A stretch of 64,000 bases of DNA from Ooceraea biroi (GCF_003672135.1 NC_039517.1:6231475-6295474); one strand, 5' to 3'; positions 1 through 10,729 are shown, numbered from the stretch's first letter. Translations and numbers: made by a program. Notes: generated by a model not told the origin, from the sequence alone.

Positions 1-80
1 CCATACATGAGAAAGACGCCTGCCCACACACCCCTTACGTATCCAGCCACGTGGGTTACCTCACCTAAGGCTTTCACGAT
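1..80 (-). pseudogene. Duplicated scrap of fatty-acid-binding protein exon 1 and its splice donor
   Basis: Bases 1-78 match 325-402 almost base for base, including the exon end coding KAL, the G|GTGAGG donor and about 60 bp of following intron. The match stops near base 80, so the start of the exon is missing here. This is a partial tandem duplication that may run on beyond the left edge of the window. It cannot encode a protein by itself. Confidence 0.7.
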
Positions 81-388
81 ATCCTATCAAACTCCACTGA
101 ACGTTTAGATAACGTATATCTATTAGCAGAGTCCACTTGACGTTAAACGGACGATAAAACGGAGAGATTTCATCATCTGTTTGCACTTCTGAAGCCCGGT
201 TCGCGAAACGCATTTCCCTTTCAATGAGAGAGAGAAAAAAAAAAGAAAAAGCTACCGAATCCTCGATTTTTTTACGAGAAAAAGGAGAAAATTAAATTCG
301 AGTTGCTCACTCCCACGCCCCATCCCATACATGAGAAAGACGCCTGCCCACACACCCCTTACGTATCCAGCCACGTGTGTTACCTCAC

Positions 389-473
389 CTAAGGCTTTCA
401 TGTATTCATCGAACTTGTCGCTCGACTGGAGCTTATACCGCTTGCCCAATATACCGGTCATTACTTGCGACAT
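389..473 (-). CDS. Fatty-acid-binding protein-like, first coding exon
   Basis: The ATG at 473 opens a 28-codon exon ending in G|GTGAGG. It contains GKRYKLQSSDKFDEYMKAL, the signature first strand and first helix of the intracellular lipid-binding (FABP/CRABP) family, a cytosolic ten-strand beta-barrel that carries fatty acids or retinoids. The intron falls after the first base of the glycine codon that follows KAL, the same place and phase as in the related exon at 4539-4614. The N-terminus (MSQVMTGIL) is a few residues longer than in that copy. Exons 2 and 3 would lie at lower coordinates, off the window. The exon could be the start of a separate paralogue, an alternative first exon of one locus, or a relic. 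Family assignment is firm; activity is unknown. Confidence 0.72.
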
Positions 474-479
474 TGTTAA

Positions 480-1530
480 CGATGTTTCACTGACGCCAGC
501 AAGAACGAGACTGACCAACGCCGCGGCTGATTTCCATGCTATATGTGCGCGCTTCTATAATTGATTAGACTTGATATCTCTATAGGTGAGTAGCGCCAAG
601 TTTATCGCACGGCGGTGAGACATACAGGATGCGACTCAGTTAAAATCCGATGTAAACTTTGAAGTTTGACCCGTCCGAACAGCCGCACGCTATTTATAGA
701 CCTTGCGAATTATCATCCGTGTAACACGTTAACATGAGCGAGTATTGTATATCGCGACTTCGTGGTACACGAGTTACGTGTCAACCGGCCTGCGAACTCG
801 ACATTGAGACTTTCCTCAGTAACACGTCTCGTAGAACAGCTGTTCCATAACTATTCCAGCTTAAGTGCCGCTCAAGCAGGATAATTAGCAAAATAATTTT
901 AATAATTAAATTAAAGTGATTACTAAAATAATAATTAACTAGCAATAATATCTAAGATATATTTTTGATAAAATATAATAATAAGAGAATACTTTTCAAC
1001 CGTGAATCCTTTCTTGAAAGCTACAATGGCAACTGGAAGCGATAATACGTCATTCCCACCAGTTTACGATCGCAAAAGAATTATCTAGCGCGGATCGATA
1101 CAATTAAAGAGTCTCGTATCAGGGGAACATCTCGCTTGACGACAAACCGACTTTCGTGCCCGCGAAAATTCTTGTAGGTGACCTTATAAAGAGGCGAGGT
1201 GCCTTTATCTCGCCGGCAGGTGATAACGAGGTAACAACAAGTCCGTCTTCGAGGCGCGTTCGAGTCACGTCTCGATGTACTTATCGATTTTATCACTCGG
1301 TGCTTTACTGCGTTTCCCAGAAAAGCCGGCGCGTTATTTCCGCCGCGGCGGCACCGGGACGCAACGCGTCGGAGACGGTGCGTCTAGACTTGGCCGTTTA
1401 TTTAATTTCCGGCGAGCAGCCCCCGAAGATTACCGTAACAACGTCGGGGCGAGGGTGGGAACAGCCATTGAACGGTTCTGCAAAGAGCACTCCGCCGGTC
1501 CGCCCGATGATGAATCGGCCGGCCGCGTAT
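480..1530. other. No gene recognised
   Basis: This stretch is AT-rich around 880-990 and GC-rich around 1300-1530. The open frames near 1156-1560 overlap in several frames and show no recognisable domain, so they look like chance frames in GC-rich DNA. It is upstream of the FABP-like exon at 389-473 and may hold its promoter, but no element is identifiable. Confidence 0.4.
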
Positions 1531-1649
1531 AATCGCGAGGCTGCCTTAGCGACCCTCTAATAAGAGTCTGGCCATAGAGCGATTTGGTCAAAATCGTGCG
1601 AGAGAGAAAGATATATATATTCGCTAAGAATGCAATTTTAATGAGTATA

Positions 1650-2335
1650 CAGGGTGTCCCGGGTTTTAACCGACAAACTGCGGGAGCATATTCTACTAGT
1701 GGAAATAAGAAAAAATTCTTATATCGAGTTTGCTTAGAAATGCTTTATTACAAAGTTATAAACCAATATTGAAAAGAAATATCAGATAAGTAACAACGGA
1801 ACATAGTGTAGAATTTGGAAGGTCGAAGATGTTTATGTTACGTGTATTCACATGTATTCATGTTCACTATTACTATCAGAATGCCAAAAGTGTTTTCAAA
1901 TGAGGAATACACTGATATTCATTTCGTGTACGGATTCTGTGACGGAAATGCACGAGCTGCCGTACGAGAGTATCGACGTAGATTTTCTAACAGGAGAGTA
2001 CCAGATAGATTTAAAGCAACGAATTACTAATTCAGTTACTGAGATGCAACCAAATTTTCAGGAATGTCGTACCGTAACAAATTCTGTACTACGTCGATGT
2101 CTAGCTTGTATCGATGTGCAAGGACAACATTTTGAAATGCGTCGCTAAATCATTGCGTAGATAATTTTTATTTTTGTGAAAAAATCCGTTGTTACTTGTC
2201 TCATATTTCTTTTCAATATTGGTTTATAACTTTGTAATAAAGCATTTCTAAGCAAACTCGATATAAGAATTTTTTCTTATTTCCACTAGTAGAATATGCT
2301 CCCGCAGTTTGTCGGTTAAAACCCGGGACACCCTG
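1650..2335. mobile_element. Non-autonomous DUF4817-type DNA transposon, copy 1
   Basis: The element is 686 bp with about 152-bp terminal inverted repeats beginning CAGGGTGTCCCGGGTTTTAA, and is flanked by TA. Its centre holds remnants of a transposase (1881-2148). A second copy with the same structure lies at 12788-13470. The shared internal deletion means both must have moved with transposase supplied from elsewhere. Confidence 0.8.
1881..2148 (+). pseudogene. Internally deleted DUF4817 transposase relic
   Basis: From the ATG at 1881 the frame reads like the DUF4817 N-terminal domain, a helix-turn-helix region common in insect Tc1/IS630-like transposases, with FSNEEYTDIHFVYGF and RRRFSNRRVPDR. 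Right after VPDR the homology is lost, and a stop follows at 2030. A second frame, ending at 2148, carries a typical transposase C-terminus (LRRCLACIDVQGQHFE). The catalytic core between these pieces has been deleted, so no active enzyme is possible. The same fusion is present at 13019-13283. Confidence 0.7.
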
Positions 2336-2440
2336 TATACTCATTAAAATTGCGTTCTTAGCGAATATATATCTTTCTCTCTCGCACGATTTTGACCAAA
2401 CCGCTCTATGGCCAGACTCTTATTGGAGGGTCTCTAGGCT

Positions 2441-3530
2441 GCCTCTTCTCGAGACGACATCCGGATAGAACGTCTATCTGCGGACAGGCCAATCCGGCAC
2501 ACTCGCCGTCTACCCGCAATCAACGCGGAAATCCCGCGCTATCCTTGGCAGCAGAAGGAAACGATCGTACCAACAGAAGTAGATAGGAATGCATCCATGT
2601 TTGCACGAGCTGCGCGATAATGCGCGTTATCTTTTCCCTCTCGCTTTCGAGCAGCTTTGCGTACAAGTTTTGATCGTCGCGTATGCGGCTAGCTTCTTCC
2701 AGATCCGGCATATCTTTCGCGGGAATTCTTGCGGTGCGAGTAAACGCGCGCGCGATTCGACTGGCAATTGCGATTTATTAATCTCGTTGATGAATTAATT
2801 CAAGTGTTAAATTGGACGACAATCGGACATGCGTGCGGCTGGAATTAAGATCGAGGTCAGGTCGTTGCACGAGCATGAGGGCGTAATTTAACGTATTAAA
2901 ATCGATTACGTCCCCGGTCCCCATTGATATCTCGCTGATGCGCAGGCAAATTTAATTAATTAGCCCGTTAAATTCGTGATGAGCCATTAACGATACTATG
3001 GTGGGCGGAACCCATCTGTAACACACTTATGTGCGTTATGCTTTCGGCGAGCAACGTAAAATTTCCGCTCGCATGGAGCTCGCGTCGCTGAAAATCAGGC
3101 TCAACAACTGCGTAGTAATCTAAATCAACATCATTGAAATCGATATCGTCGAGCATAATTCCACCGAAATTGTAGTATACATAGGCGGTCGCAATGTTGT
3201 CCCCTTTCAGACATTCTCCGATATTTGTCCCTCGGCTTTCCACGTAAAGCCCTCACGCCCGGCTCACGGTAATGAAGCGTGCATATTTATACAGCACGGT
3301 TTATGGCTGCAAAACATCGCAGTGTTTCTGCCGCGTGCAAACACGAGGCGCCAACGGGAGATCTCATTATGATAATATTTCGCTTTAATATGCGCATGTT
3401 TCACAATTCATGAGAAACCTATAATTATACCGCAGCTGTACCTCGATCGCGACTCTAGATACTTAGAAATAAATTACATTAGGGAATAGAAAGAATACAT
3501 TTCATTAAGGAAAAGTTGCTAGATATTGCG
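2441..3530. other. Mostly unassigned sequence
   Basis: Apart from a low-confidence coding-like stretch at 2571-2711, I see nothing assignable here. A 91-codon minus-strand frame at 2968-3243 begins with GTG and has no recognisable domain, so it is treated as chance. Confidence 0.35.
2571..2711 (-). CDS. Possible coding exon, unrecognised
   Basis: A minus-strand frame from the ATG at 2711 reads as a charged helix (DLEEASRIRDDQNLYAKLL, then ESEREKITRIIAQLV) and could end at a GTACGA donor after 2571. The composition is protein-like, but no family is recognised and no partner exon was found nearby. It may be a chance frame. Confidence 0.2.
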
Positions 3531-3537
3531 CAATGAC

Positions 3538-4215
3538 AATGACCAAGTTTGCACGGCAACGTTAATCGGGTTTAATAACATCCGTAGTTCTAAAACTGCC
3601 CAATTGCAACTATTCTCCTGAGGAATGGAATGACTGTGATTGGCCAACCTTATAACTAACTACGGATGTTATTAAACCCGATTAACGTTGCCGTGTAATG
3701 GCACTCAATGACCAAGTTTGCACGGCAACGTTAATCGGGTTTAATAACATCCGTAGTTCTAAAACTGCCCAATTGCAACTATTCTCCTGAAGAATGGAAT
3801 GACTGTGATTGGCCAACCTTATAACTAACTACGGATGTATTAAACCGGATTAACGTTGCCGTGTAATGGCACTCAATGACCAAGTTTGCACGGCAACGTT
3901 AATCGGGTTTAATAACATCCGTAGTTCTAAAACTGCCCAATTGCAACTATTCTCCTGAAGAATGGAATGACTGTGATTGGCCAACCTTATAACTAACTAC
4001 GGATGTATTAAACCGGATTAACGTTGCCGTGTAATGGCACTCAATGACCAAGTTTGCACGGCAACGTTAATCGGGTTTAATAACATCCGTAGTTCTAAAA
4101 CTGCCCAATTGCAACTATTCTCCTGAGGAATGGAATGACTGTGATTGGCCAACCTTATAACTAACTACGGATGTTATTAAACCGGATTAACGTTGCCGTG
4201 TAATGGCACTCAATG
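3538..4215. repeat. Four-unit tandem array of a 168-bp hairpin
   Basis: Units begin at about 3541, 3710, 3878 and 4046 (periods 169, 168 and 168). Each contains an inverted repeat of about 36 bp that starts CGGCAACGTTAATCGGG and closes with its reverse complement, for example 3554-3693. The units are linked by a spacer of about 28 bp containing TGGCACTCAATGACC. Units 2 and 3 share small changes absent from 1 and 4 (ATGTATTAAACCGG in the right arm), which fits local copying. It resembles a small MITE that has become a satellite. Confidence 0.85.
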
Positions 4216-4538
4216 TTTGCCGTGGTTCCACAGAGAAGATCCCCAGAGGACAAATGAGCGACCAAAGCGAGGAGTTTCGACAACATCGCGACTCTCAATG
4301 ACAATACTAACGGAACACTCGGCGAGGGTACGCGAGGACGTCGCTCGAGGGCCTTTCGAAGGAATCAAACGACTTTCAAGCGGTTCGCGATATTTACTCC
4401 CTACGAAGTTCGCCAGGTGCTAATCGGCGTGGTCGATAATCAAGCGCGCGTGCATCCTAAAATTAGGATTCCCCGATGCACTCGGCCTCGCGTCGCCGGA
4501 GCGCTGCCAAGCAACACCGGCGCGTCTCAATTACGTAC

Positions 4539-4614
4539 CGAGCGCCTTCATGAACTCGTCGAAGTTCTCGCTGTTGGACAGCTTGTAACGCTTGCCTAGG
4601 AACTCGCTGGACAT
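4539..4614 (-). CDS. fabp: Fatty-acid-binding protein, first coding exon
   Basis: The ATG at 4614 opens a 25-codon exon that reads MSSEFLGKRYKLSNSENFDE then FMKAL and ends G|GTACGTAAT, a strong splice donor. This is the canonical N-terminus of insect muscle-type/cytosolic FABP: first beta-strand, GK(R/K)YKL, then the ENFDEFMKALG helix. The family shuttles fatty acids in the cytosol. Length, start context and intron phase (after the first base of the glycine codon) fit the family. No exon 2 (the part starting VGxxTRK) was found between here and base 1, so either the rest lies off the left edge or this is one of several first exons feeding distant shared exons. GA/CT-rich DNA upstream (4800-5000) would be promoter or 5' UTR. 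Confidence 0.8.
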
Positions 4615-4843
4615 GGTGGGACGTCGTCGACGGAAGAACCGCTCACGGTGTCACGTGGAAGGTAAAGCAAGGGTGCCGGCAGAGAGAGACCTGGTCAACA
4701 CAGAGGGGCGACTGGTGCCTCCTGTTCGATCGGCGCGGATACGGGAACTGAACAGGACCGGCAGAACGAGAAGTTCGAGCCACGAAATTCCATCTCTCCC
4801 GGATTATTTCACCTCTCTCTCCCTCTCCCTTTTTCCCTGCCTA

Positions 4844-4848
<5 letters not shown>

Positions 4849-4888
<40 letters not shown>
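4849..4888. repeat. (CT)20 microsatellite
   Basis: An uninterrupted run of CT dinucleotides lies in a wider pyrimidine-rich tract from about 4800 to 5010, upstream of the minus-strand FABP exon. Confidence 0.95.
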
Positions 4889-4889
<1 letters not shown>

Positions 4890-4892
<3 letters not shown>

Positions 4893-5500
4893 CTGCCGGT
4901 CCCTCCCACACCCGCTCGCTTGTTCCGCCTTCGTCTCGTCGGGGTCACGGGTTCCCTCTCCCTATACTTCCTACACTTCCTTCTCTTTCTCTCTGAAATC
5001 CGCCCTTTTCCTTCTCGCCAAATTACTCCGTCTCCCTCGAGCCCGAGCCCCGGCACGGTTCTCTTTCCTTTCGGCCCTGCCACTTCCTAGCGTTCGAAAT
5101 ATTTCCCCGTCTCGTTCCCACCCGGATACCCCCGAACTTTCCCCTCTTGGAAATCCGTTTGCAGCTGCGCGCTTAAGCGCGCTCCAGCCCCCCGCGCCCC
5201 TCGCTGCTTGTGCAATTTTTATCTTCACGACCTCGTAATATATCGATTTTTATTTTTCCTTTTGTATTCGTATGCGAGTGATGTATTAGAGGATAAAGGG
5301 AACCGAAATTGCCGATAAACTCGTGCGAACCATACCGGAACATAATAAACGATCAAATTGTATTGTAATTGTATTATAATTAGTACAAGAGGTTATGGAC
5401 GAATTATAAACTTCGTATCATCCCAACGTCGCTGGTATATTTGTCGAGCGAGGCGAGTCGCTCCGTTTATCTAACGTAAGATTTACGGTTTACTTTCGCA
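4890..5500. other. No gene recognised; likely 5' region of the FABP gene
   Basis: Pyrimidine-rich and then AT-rich DNA. Open frames here come from the low-complexity tract. A promoter for the minus-strand FABP exon is possible but no defined element is visible. Confidence 0.4.
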
Positions 5501-5506
5501 TAAGCG

Positions 5507-5662
5507 CCCAGCAAACACAAAGTAACAGTAATATACATGTTAGTTATAATTTCTCACTCATTAATATAAATACAACATAACATACGTGTTATGTAACAAT
5601 TACATTGTTGAGTGGGAAATTATAACTAACATGTATATTACTGTTACTTTGTGTTTGCTGGG
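5507..5662. mobile_element. 156-bp hairpin MITE with CCCAG ends
   Basis: The ends are CCCAGCAAACACAAAG and its reverse complement, with arms of about 54 bp and a short loop. It is flanked on both sides by CG, a possible 2-bp target duplication. The terminal motif resembles those of the elements at 8301-9047 and 26792-26967. Confidence 0.75.
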
Positions 5663-5978
5663 CGATTCGCAGGAAATATTACATGCATAAATATTGCAGC
5701 GCAAACTTTCCCAACAGACAGTATACCGTGCATTTGCACGGAGCGGTATACCGGTACAATTTTTCGCATGAAGATAAGCTCTGCGCACGAAATGCGCGGT
5801 CATTACAATTATCTGCATTATATTAGGAGTGTGATTTAGTTTTGAGGGTTTTGCAACAGATGGCTGTAGTGTCAGTTTGTCCCAATAGCTGTTTCCGATA
5901 ACTGTTGTTTCTTACAGTGTTGACATTATCCATGACATTTAGTAGCATTATAGCAATCGTGTTTATATCATCGTAAAA

Positions 5979-6894
5979 ATGCAACTTCCGAAACAGTATT
6001 TTCGACATGCGTTGCTTTTGTTTTTTAATCAAAAGAAAACTGCGGCTGACGGTTATAGAATTCTTGTGGAAACTTATGGTGATTCTGCCCCATCAATTAA
6101 GACGTGTGAATACTGGTTTAGACGCTTTAAAAGTGGTCATACTGATGTGAAGGACAAAGAACGCTCGGGACAACCAAGAAAGCTTGAAAATGCAGATTTG
6201 CAAGCATTATTGCACGAAAATCCAACACGATCCACTTCAGAACTTGCCAGAGCATTAAATGTTGATCGTACAACAGTTACGAAACATTTACATGAAATGG
6301 GAAAAATTCAGAAAGAAGGGAAATGGGTTCGACATGAATTATCGGAAAGTGCCATTGCGAATCGGTTGAACATTTGCATTTCGTTGATCTCCAGGCACAA
6401 AAAGAAGCGTCTTTTGTCTCGGATTGTTACTGGGGATGAAAAGTGGATCTATTTTGATAATCCGAAACGCAGAAAATCATGGGTGGATCCAGGCGAACCA
6501 TCAACATCCACTCCGAGACGCAATATTCACGGTTGAAAAGTAATGCTCTGTATTTGGTGGGATAGTGTACTATGAGCTGTTAAATCCGCATGAGACTGTC
6601 ACGGCTGATCGTTATCGACACCAATTGTACAAGTTGAAGCAAGCGTTGGACCAAAAACGACCAGCAATTGCGAGTAAACGACGGAAAGTGATTCTTCTTC
6701 GTGACAACGCTCGACCTGACGTTGCGTTATCAGTGAAAGAAACACTATTAGAGCTCGAATGGCAAGTCTTACCGCACCCCGCGTATTCTCCATGCGATTA
6801 TTATTTGTTCCGGTGGATGCAACACGCTTTAGAGGATACACACTTTGATAATTTCGAAGAAGTGCGAAAATTCGTCGACGAATGGATCAACTGA
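5979..6894 (+). pseudogene. Mariner transposase, inactivated (copy A, first unit)
   Basis: The first frame (5979-6536) has the N-terminal paired-like helix-turn-helix region (FRHALLLFFNQKKTAADGY, YWFRRFKSG, SELARALNVDRTTVTKHL) and the first catalytic aspartate in VTGDEKWIYFDN. It stops at a TGA right after RRNIHG. A frame change in the WWDSV/YYELL region then leads into the second half (to 6894), with the second aspartate in LLRDNARPDV and the third in SPCDYYLF. Only 30 residues separate the second and third aspartates, where mariner normally has 34 (D,D34D). Four residues before CDYYLF are missing. With a stop, a frameshift and a shortened active-site loop, this enzyme should be dead. Confidence 0.9.
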
Positions 6895-6929
6895 AAAGAA
6901 GAGTCATTTTATCGTGGTGGAATCCATCT

Positions 6930-7571
6930 CTTGCCAGAGCATTAAATGTTGATCGTACAACAGTTACGAAACATTTACATGAAATGGGAAAAATTCAGAA
7001 AGAAGGGAAATGGGTTCGACATGAATTATCGGAAAGTGCCATTTGAACATTTGCATTTCGTTGATCGCCAGGCAAAAAAAGAAGCGTCTTTTGTCTCGGA
7101 TTGTTACTGGGGATGAAAAGTGGATCTATTTTGATAATCCGAAACGCAGAAAATCATGGGTGGATCCAGGCGAACCATCAACATCCACTCCGAGACGCAA
7201 TATTCACGGTTGAAAAGTAATGCTCTGTATTTGGTGGGATAGTGTACTATGAGCTGTTAAATCCGCATGAGACTGTCACGGCTGATCGTTATCGACACCA
7301 ATTGTACAAGTTGAAGCAAGCGTTGGACCAAAAACGACCAGCAATTGCGAGTAAACGACGGAAAGTGATTCTTCTTCGTGACAACGCTCGACCTGACGTT
7401 GCGTTATCAGTGAAAGAAACACTATTAGAGCTCGAATGGCAAGTCTTACCGCACCCCGCGTATTCTCCATGCGATTATTATTTGTTCCGGTGGATGCAAC
7501 ACGCTTTAGAGGATACACACTTTGATAATTTCGAAGAAGTGCGAAAATTCGTCGACGAATGGATGAACTGA
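6930..7571 (+). pseudogene. Duplicated segment of the mariner transposase (copy A, second unit)
   Basis: This repeats 6243-6894 from the codons of LARALNVD onward. It lacks the 10 bases GCGAATCGGT that are present in the first unit after AGTGCCATT, so it is further frameshifted. The stop after NIHG, the frame change and the missing residues before CDYYLF recur here. It has no N-terminal DNA-binding half of its own. Confidence 0.88.
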
Positions 7572-7739
7572 AAAGAAGAATGATTTTATCGTGGTGGAAT
7601 CCATCTCTTGCCAGAAAGATGGGAAAAAGTTATAGAAAAGGAAGGAAAATATTTTGATTAAGGTATTCATTCATTATCATATTTAAATACATGCGTTTTT
7701 GAGCAAAAAAACCCTCAAACTAAATCACACCTCTAATAA

Positions 7740-8300
7740 TATCTGTATCGCGATATGATGAAAGCGCGTTATCCGATCGCGGAGTGTTATCGCAAATAAG
7801 TCGCGAAAAATTTCCGTTCGCAGCCGCGTGCAAAATGCAGCGATCGGTTTCGGAGCATGTGCACTTATGGATAATTCGAAGTTCAAGAACGGCGCAAAGT
7901 CGTGTACACGTAGACGTATGTAGACGCGCGAATGTGCCATGCGTGATACAAGGTGTACATCGGACGATACGAACGGCCGCTCCTGATTGGTCGATGGATC
8001 AGCGCGCGCGACTCCACGACGAATCGTTTCTATGTTCGAATAAACGGTTAATGGCACTCGCACTCTCTCATAATCTTCTCGTAATTGTCTTCGAAGTTCT
8101 GCACACGGCGTCACATTACATTGTTCATATTCCGATCTATAACCCTATTCATCGTGGTGTTCGCGTGTAAAACTCGTTGCCGCTTGACTCATTCATTCTT
8201 TTGATGGGAGGTTTTGCTGCTCATCAGAACACACCCGCAATCAACCTTTCGTTCATTCAATTGCTCGCATCTTTTTCATATTATTGTCTCGATCTATTAT
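7740..8300. other. No gene recognised
   Basis: Overlapping frames on both strands (about 7725-8170) lack recognisable domains and shadow each other, so none is called. Confidence 0.4.
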
Positions 8301-9047
8301 CCCAGGCAGCACATGTTAGCCTAATATATGTTTCTTAGACGTATCTAATGTCTAAGAAACATAAAGTACCATTTAAGAAACGGTTTAAATAGAAACCGTT
8401 TTTAGACCTCAATTTTAAAAACGTATTTTTCACGTTTCCACAGAAACGAAAAATATGTTTTATTAAATTGATTTGAAATTATATAATTAATATAGAAAAA
8501 ATAGTAATTTCTACTTACTTTGCGAGTATTAATTATTTTTACATCATACGTTTCAATGTACTCGATTATGGAACAAGAGACAAAAATCAACACAAGTGTG
8601 TGTGATTCCCACCTCTGATTCACCAAGCGACCGATAGATGGCCGGCCAGACGTGACGTTCTCGCAAGTAACATTTGTGTTATCACCTTATAAATAACCAT
8701 CCGGAAAACCGATCCAATACTCTTTTCTTCTTCTCTTTTGAAACTTTTGAGATCACTATTACTTGAAGTGATATTTCAAAAGAGCGAGATTCCACTACAC
8801 GAAATTTAGAGAGTAATTCATAAAATATAAAAATGTAGTTTTTTACAAAAATGTGACTTAACTCTGTCTATCTTTGAGGCACTGATATATAGAATGATAA
8901 ATATTTTTCTGATGGTTTCTGAAACGTTTTTTTGCCGAAAAAGAAACGTTTTTTCGTTGGACATTTTTCTCCTAAATAAACGTTTCAATAAAATGGTTAT
9001 GAAACGTTACGGCAAAACGGTTTTGAAACCAATGTGTGCTGCCTGGG
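8301..9047. mobile_element. 747-bp non-autonomous element with CCCAGGCAGCACA ends
   Basis: CCCAGGCAGCACA at 8301 is matched by TGTGCTGCCTGGG ending at 9047, flanked by AT on both sides. Inside are several GAAACGTTT or AAACGGTTT motifs near both ends, which could be binding sites for a missing transposase. No transposase frame is present. Confidence 0.65.
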
Positions 9048-9049
9048 AT

Positions 9050-9975
9050 GTCACCATCGGAAATGCATCACCATATCTTTAGAAGTAATTTTAATATTAT
9101 CAGGCGCATGTAAAATAATCTCTTTAACCAAACGTCAAAATTGGTGATTTTCATTACAATAAAAATTAAATCGACCAGTCCGCCATGTTTTAAATCGCGT
9201 GTTGCGACATTTCAAAAATGGCGTTTCAAAATCGCCATTTTTTAAGATTTAACATTCATCAACGACGAATAAAGACATCGGATCGGTTTGCCATCTAATA
9301 TTTTAAACATCGAATGACATTGACGACTGACGTTTTGCTGGAATCGATTTAATAAGGAATTTAGGTTTTCAATAAAGAATCCGGTAATCAAAATAAACGT
9401 TACGTTCGCGTCTCGACGATGTCGCCGTGACGAGAGGACGACACCGAAGAACGGTGCGCAGCACGCGCGGTTCCGTGGTCGATCTCGTTGCGATCCGCAA
9501 CGACTGCCACGGTCGATAACGGTGCGGTGGAAACGCGTCGACATACCCACTTACACACGCCCGCCGCACACGCGACGATGTCGCGTAGCAACACGTAAAT
9601 TCCGACACCGCGCCGGCGACCTGGCAACGTCGCGGCGGCGCGAATTCCGCACTCGCCGATAGAGGGTGTATCTCCTGATGCAAACCGGCTGGAACATTCA
9701 CCGATATATCGATGGCATTGATCCTGCGAGAACATTTTAGCGGACGGTCGCTACCTGTTCTTCTTCCGGTTCTTCGCGTGCTACCTGCCAAGGATCACCC
9801 GAGTGCGAAGAGTGTTCCCCGATCGCTACCTTCGTACTTTCATTCCGCCGGAAGCACAAAAAGTTTTCTGTCGTTTTTTTATTTCTGAAATTCCCCGAAT
9901 TACTGAATAAAGTTGCGGCGTCCTCGTTTACAGCATTCGATAAAGCTCGACTCCGAATTGACATTTAAAATTGAT
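9050..9975. other. No gene recognised
   Basis: The GC-rich part (9400-9800) has overlapping minus-strand frames without recognisable domains. A stretch near 9613-9652 loosely resembles 10918-10958 (GGCAACGTCGCGG followed by ATTCCGC), perhaps an old duplication. Confidence 0.35.
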
Positions 9976-9977
9976 TA

Positions 9978-10716
9978 ATATATATATATATATTTATTAA
10001 ACGGGAAAAACCCTCTAGTATACAGTAGATTACAAGAGAAAATGAAAAAAAAGACGAAGATGAAGAGTACATAGAATCCAACGGACACGTGATACAACGA
10101 AAACGAAAAAACATGATGTTTGATTGCGGTACAAATCAATGGGCAGTGACATTCCATTAATTAGTAAATTCACTGCAAGGATAGTCCAGTATATTCAGTC
10201 CCACAATAGTAGTGAATACAAAAAATACAACCATTGTTATCACCCACCTTGAATCTTAATACGGGGAAAAGCAGCTCTAATCGCATTAGGAGAAGCATAA
10301 AAAAAGTCAATATATGGGGAAAATGCATTCGCAGCAATACGGAGACGATTTAATGGCTTATGGTAACCACACGATGAACGAAGAGACTCAACATGAAACA
10401 ATTCAGCCCGCCTTACGGTCCTACCAGGGACATGCAGACCGATGCATTCCAGAAAATCTGGGCAATCAATGCGACCGCTAATTATGTTCCGCACAAACAC
10501 CAGATCCGCCTGAGTTCTCCTGTCCCTCAAAGATAACAAGCCCAATTCGCGATGCAAATAATCATAATCTTGGTCAAAAAAGTTCATCGGTCTAAGCAAC
10601 CTAAAACTGACCCGGCGGAGAAAGCGGTGCTGGATACGCTCAATCATGTCGCACTGATATACCAGATAGGGAGCCCAAACTAAAGATGCGTAATTTAAAC
10701 GAATAAACATAAAAAA
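9978..10716 (-). mobile_element. 5'-truncated non-LTR retrotransposon
   Basis: The minus strand carries the C-terminal part of a LINE polymerase, a stop at 10240 and about 260 bp of 3' sequence ending in a (TA)n-rich tail near 9978-9991. Homology begins abruptly near 10698, as expected from incomplete reverse transcription. Target duplications could not be resolved. Confidence 0.75.
10240..10698 (-). pseudogene. C-terminal fragment of a non-LTR reverse transcriptase ORF
   Basis: The open frame reads LNYASLVWAPYLVYQCDMIE, then IQHRFLRRVSFRL, YDYLHRELGLLSLRDRRTQA and DLVFVRNIISG. This is the post-polymerase segment typical of Jockey/I-like LINE ORF2 proteins in insects (thumb/connection region following the catalytic domain). 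No catalytic YADD motif and no endonuclease are present, because the 5' part is missing. The frame is intact over about 150 codons, which points to a fairly recent insertion. The minus-strand ATGs further upstream (10728) are fortuitous. Confidence 0.8.
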
Positions 10717-10729
10717 ATGAATAAACATA

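Larger units (their letters stand above)
1549..2440. repeat. Long palindrome extending beyond a MITE on both sides
   Basis: The inverted repeat does not stop at the ends of the MITE at 1650-2335. About 100 bp of outer sequence on the left (1549-1649, including AATAAGAGTCTGGCCATAG) reappears as its reverse complement on the right (2336-2440), with only scattered mismatches. The total fold is about 890 bp with arms near 250 bp. Confidence 0.75.
5823..7736 (+). mobile_element. Mariner element with internal tandem duplication, copy A
   Basis: The ends are TTAGGAGTGTGATTTAG and the near-perfect reverse complement, flanked by TA, as for Tc1/mariner. At 1914 bp it is about 680 bp longer than a normal mariner because a segment running from the transposase helix-turn-helix region to near its C-terminus is present twice (6243-6929 and 6930-7606). 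Both junctions share CTTGCCAGA. The same arrangement is found in the copies at 56967-58879 and 62269-64000. Confidence 0.93.

Noticed and set aside
2968..3243. 91-codon minus-strand frame near the FABP exons, considered as exon 2
   Set aside because: It has no similarity to FABP exons, begins with GTG, and lacks convincing splice sites.
3538..4215. CRISPR-like regular repeats
   Set aside because: The units are long (168 bp), nearly identical throughout and contain no variable spacers; the genome is eukaryotic.
6599..6841. Minus-strand open frame of 80 codons, recurring at 7276, 57741, 58418, 63035 and 63712
   Set aside because: It is the antisense shadow of the mariner transposase and recurs only because the transposon does.
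9369..9791. Long overlapping minus-strand frames
   Set aside because: GC-rich chance frames that overlap each other in different phases and show no domain.
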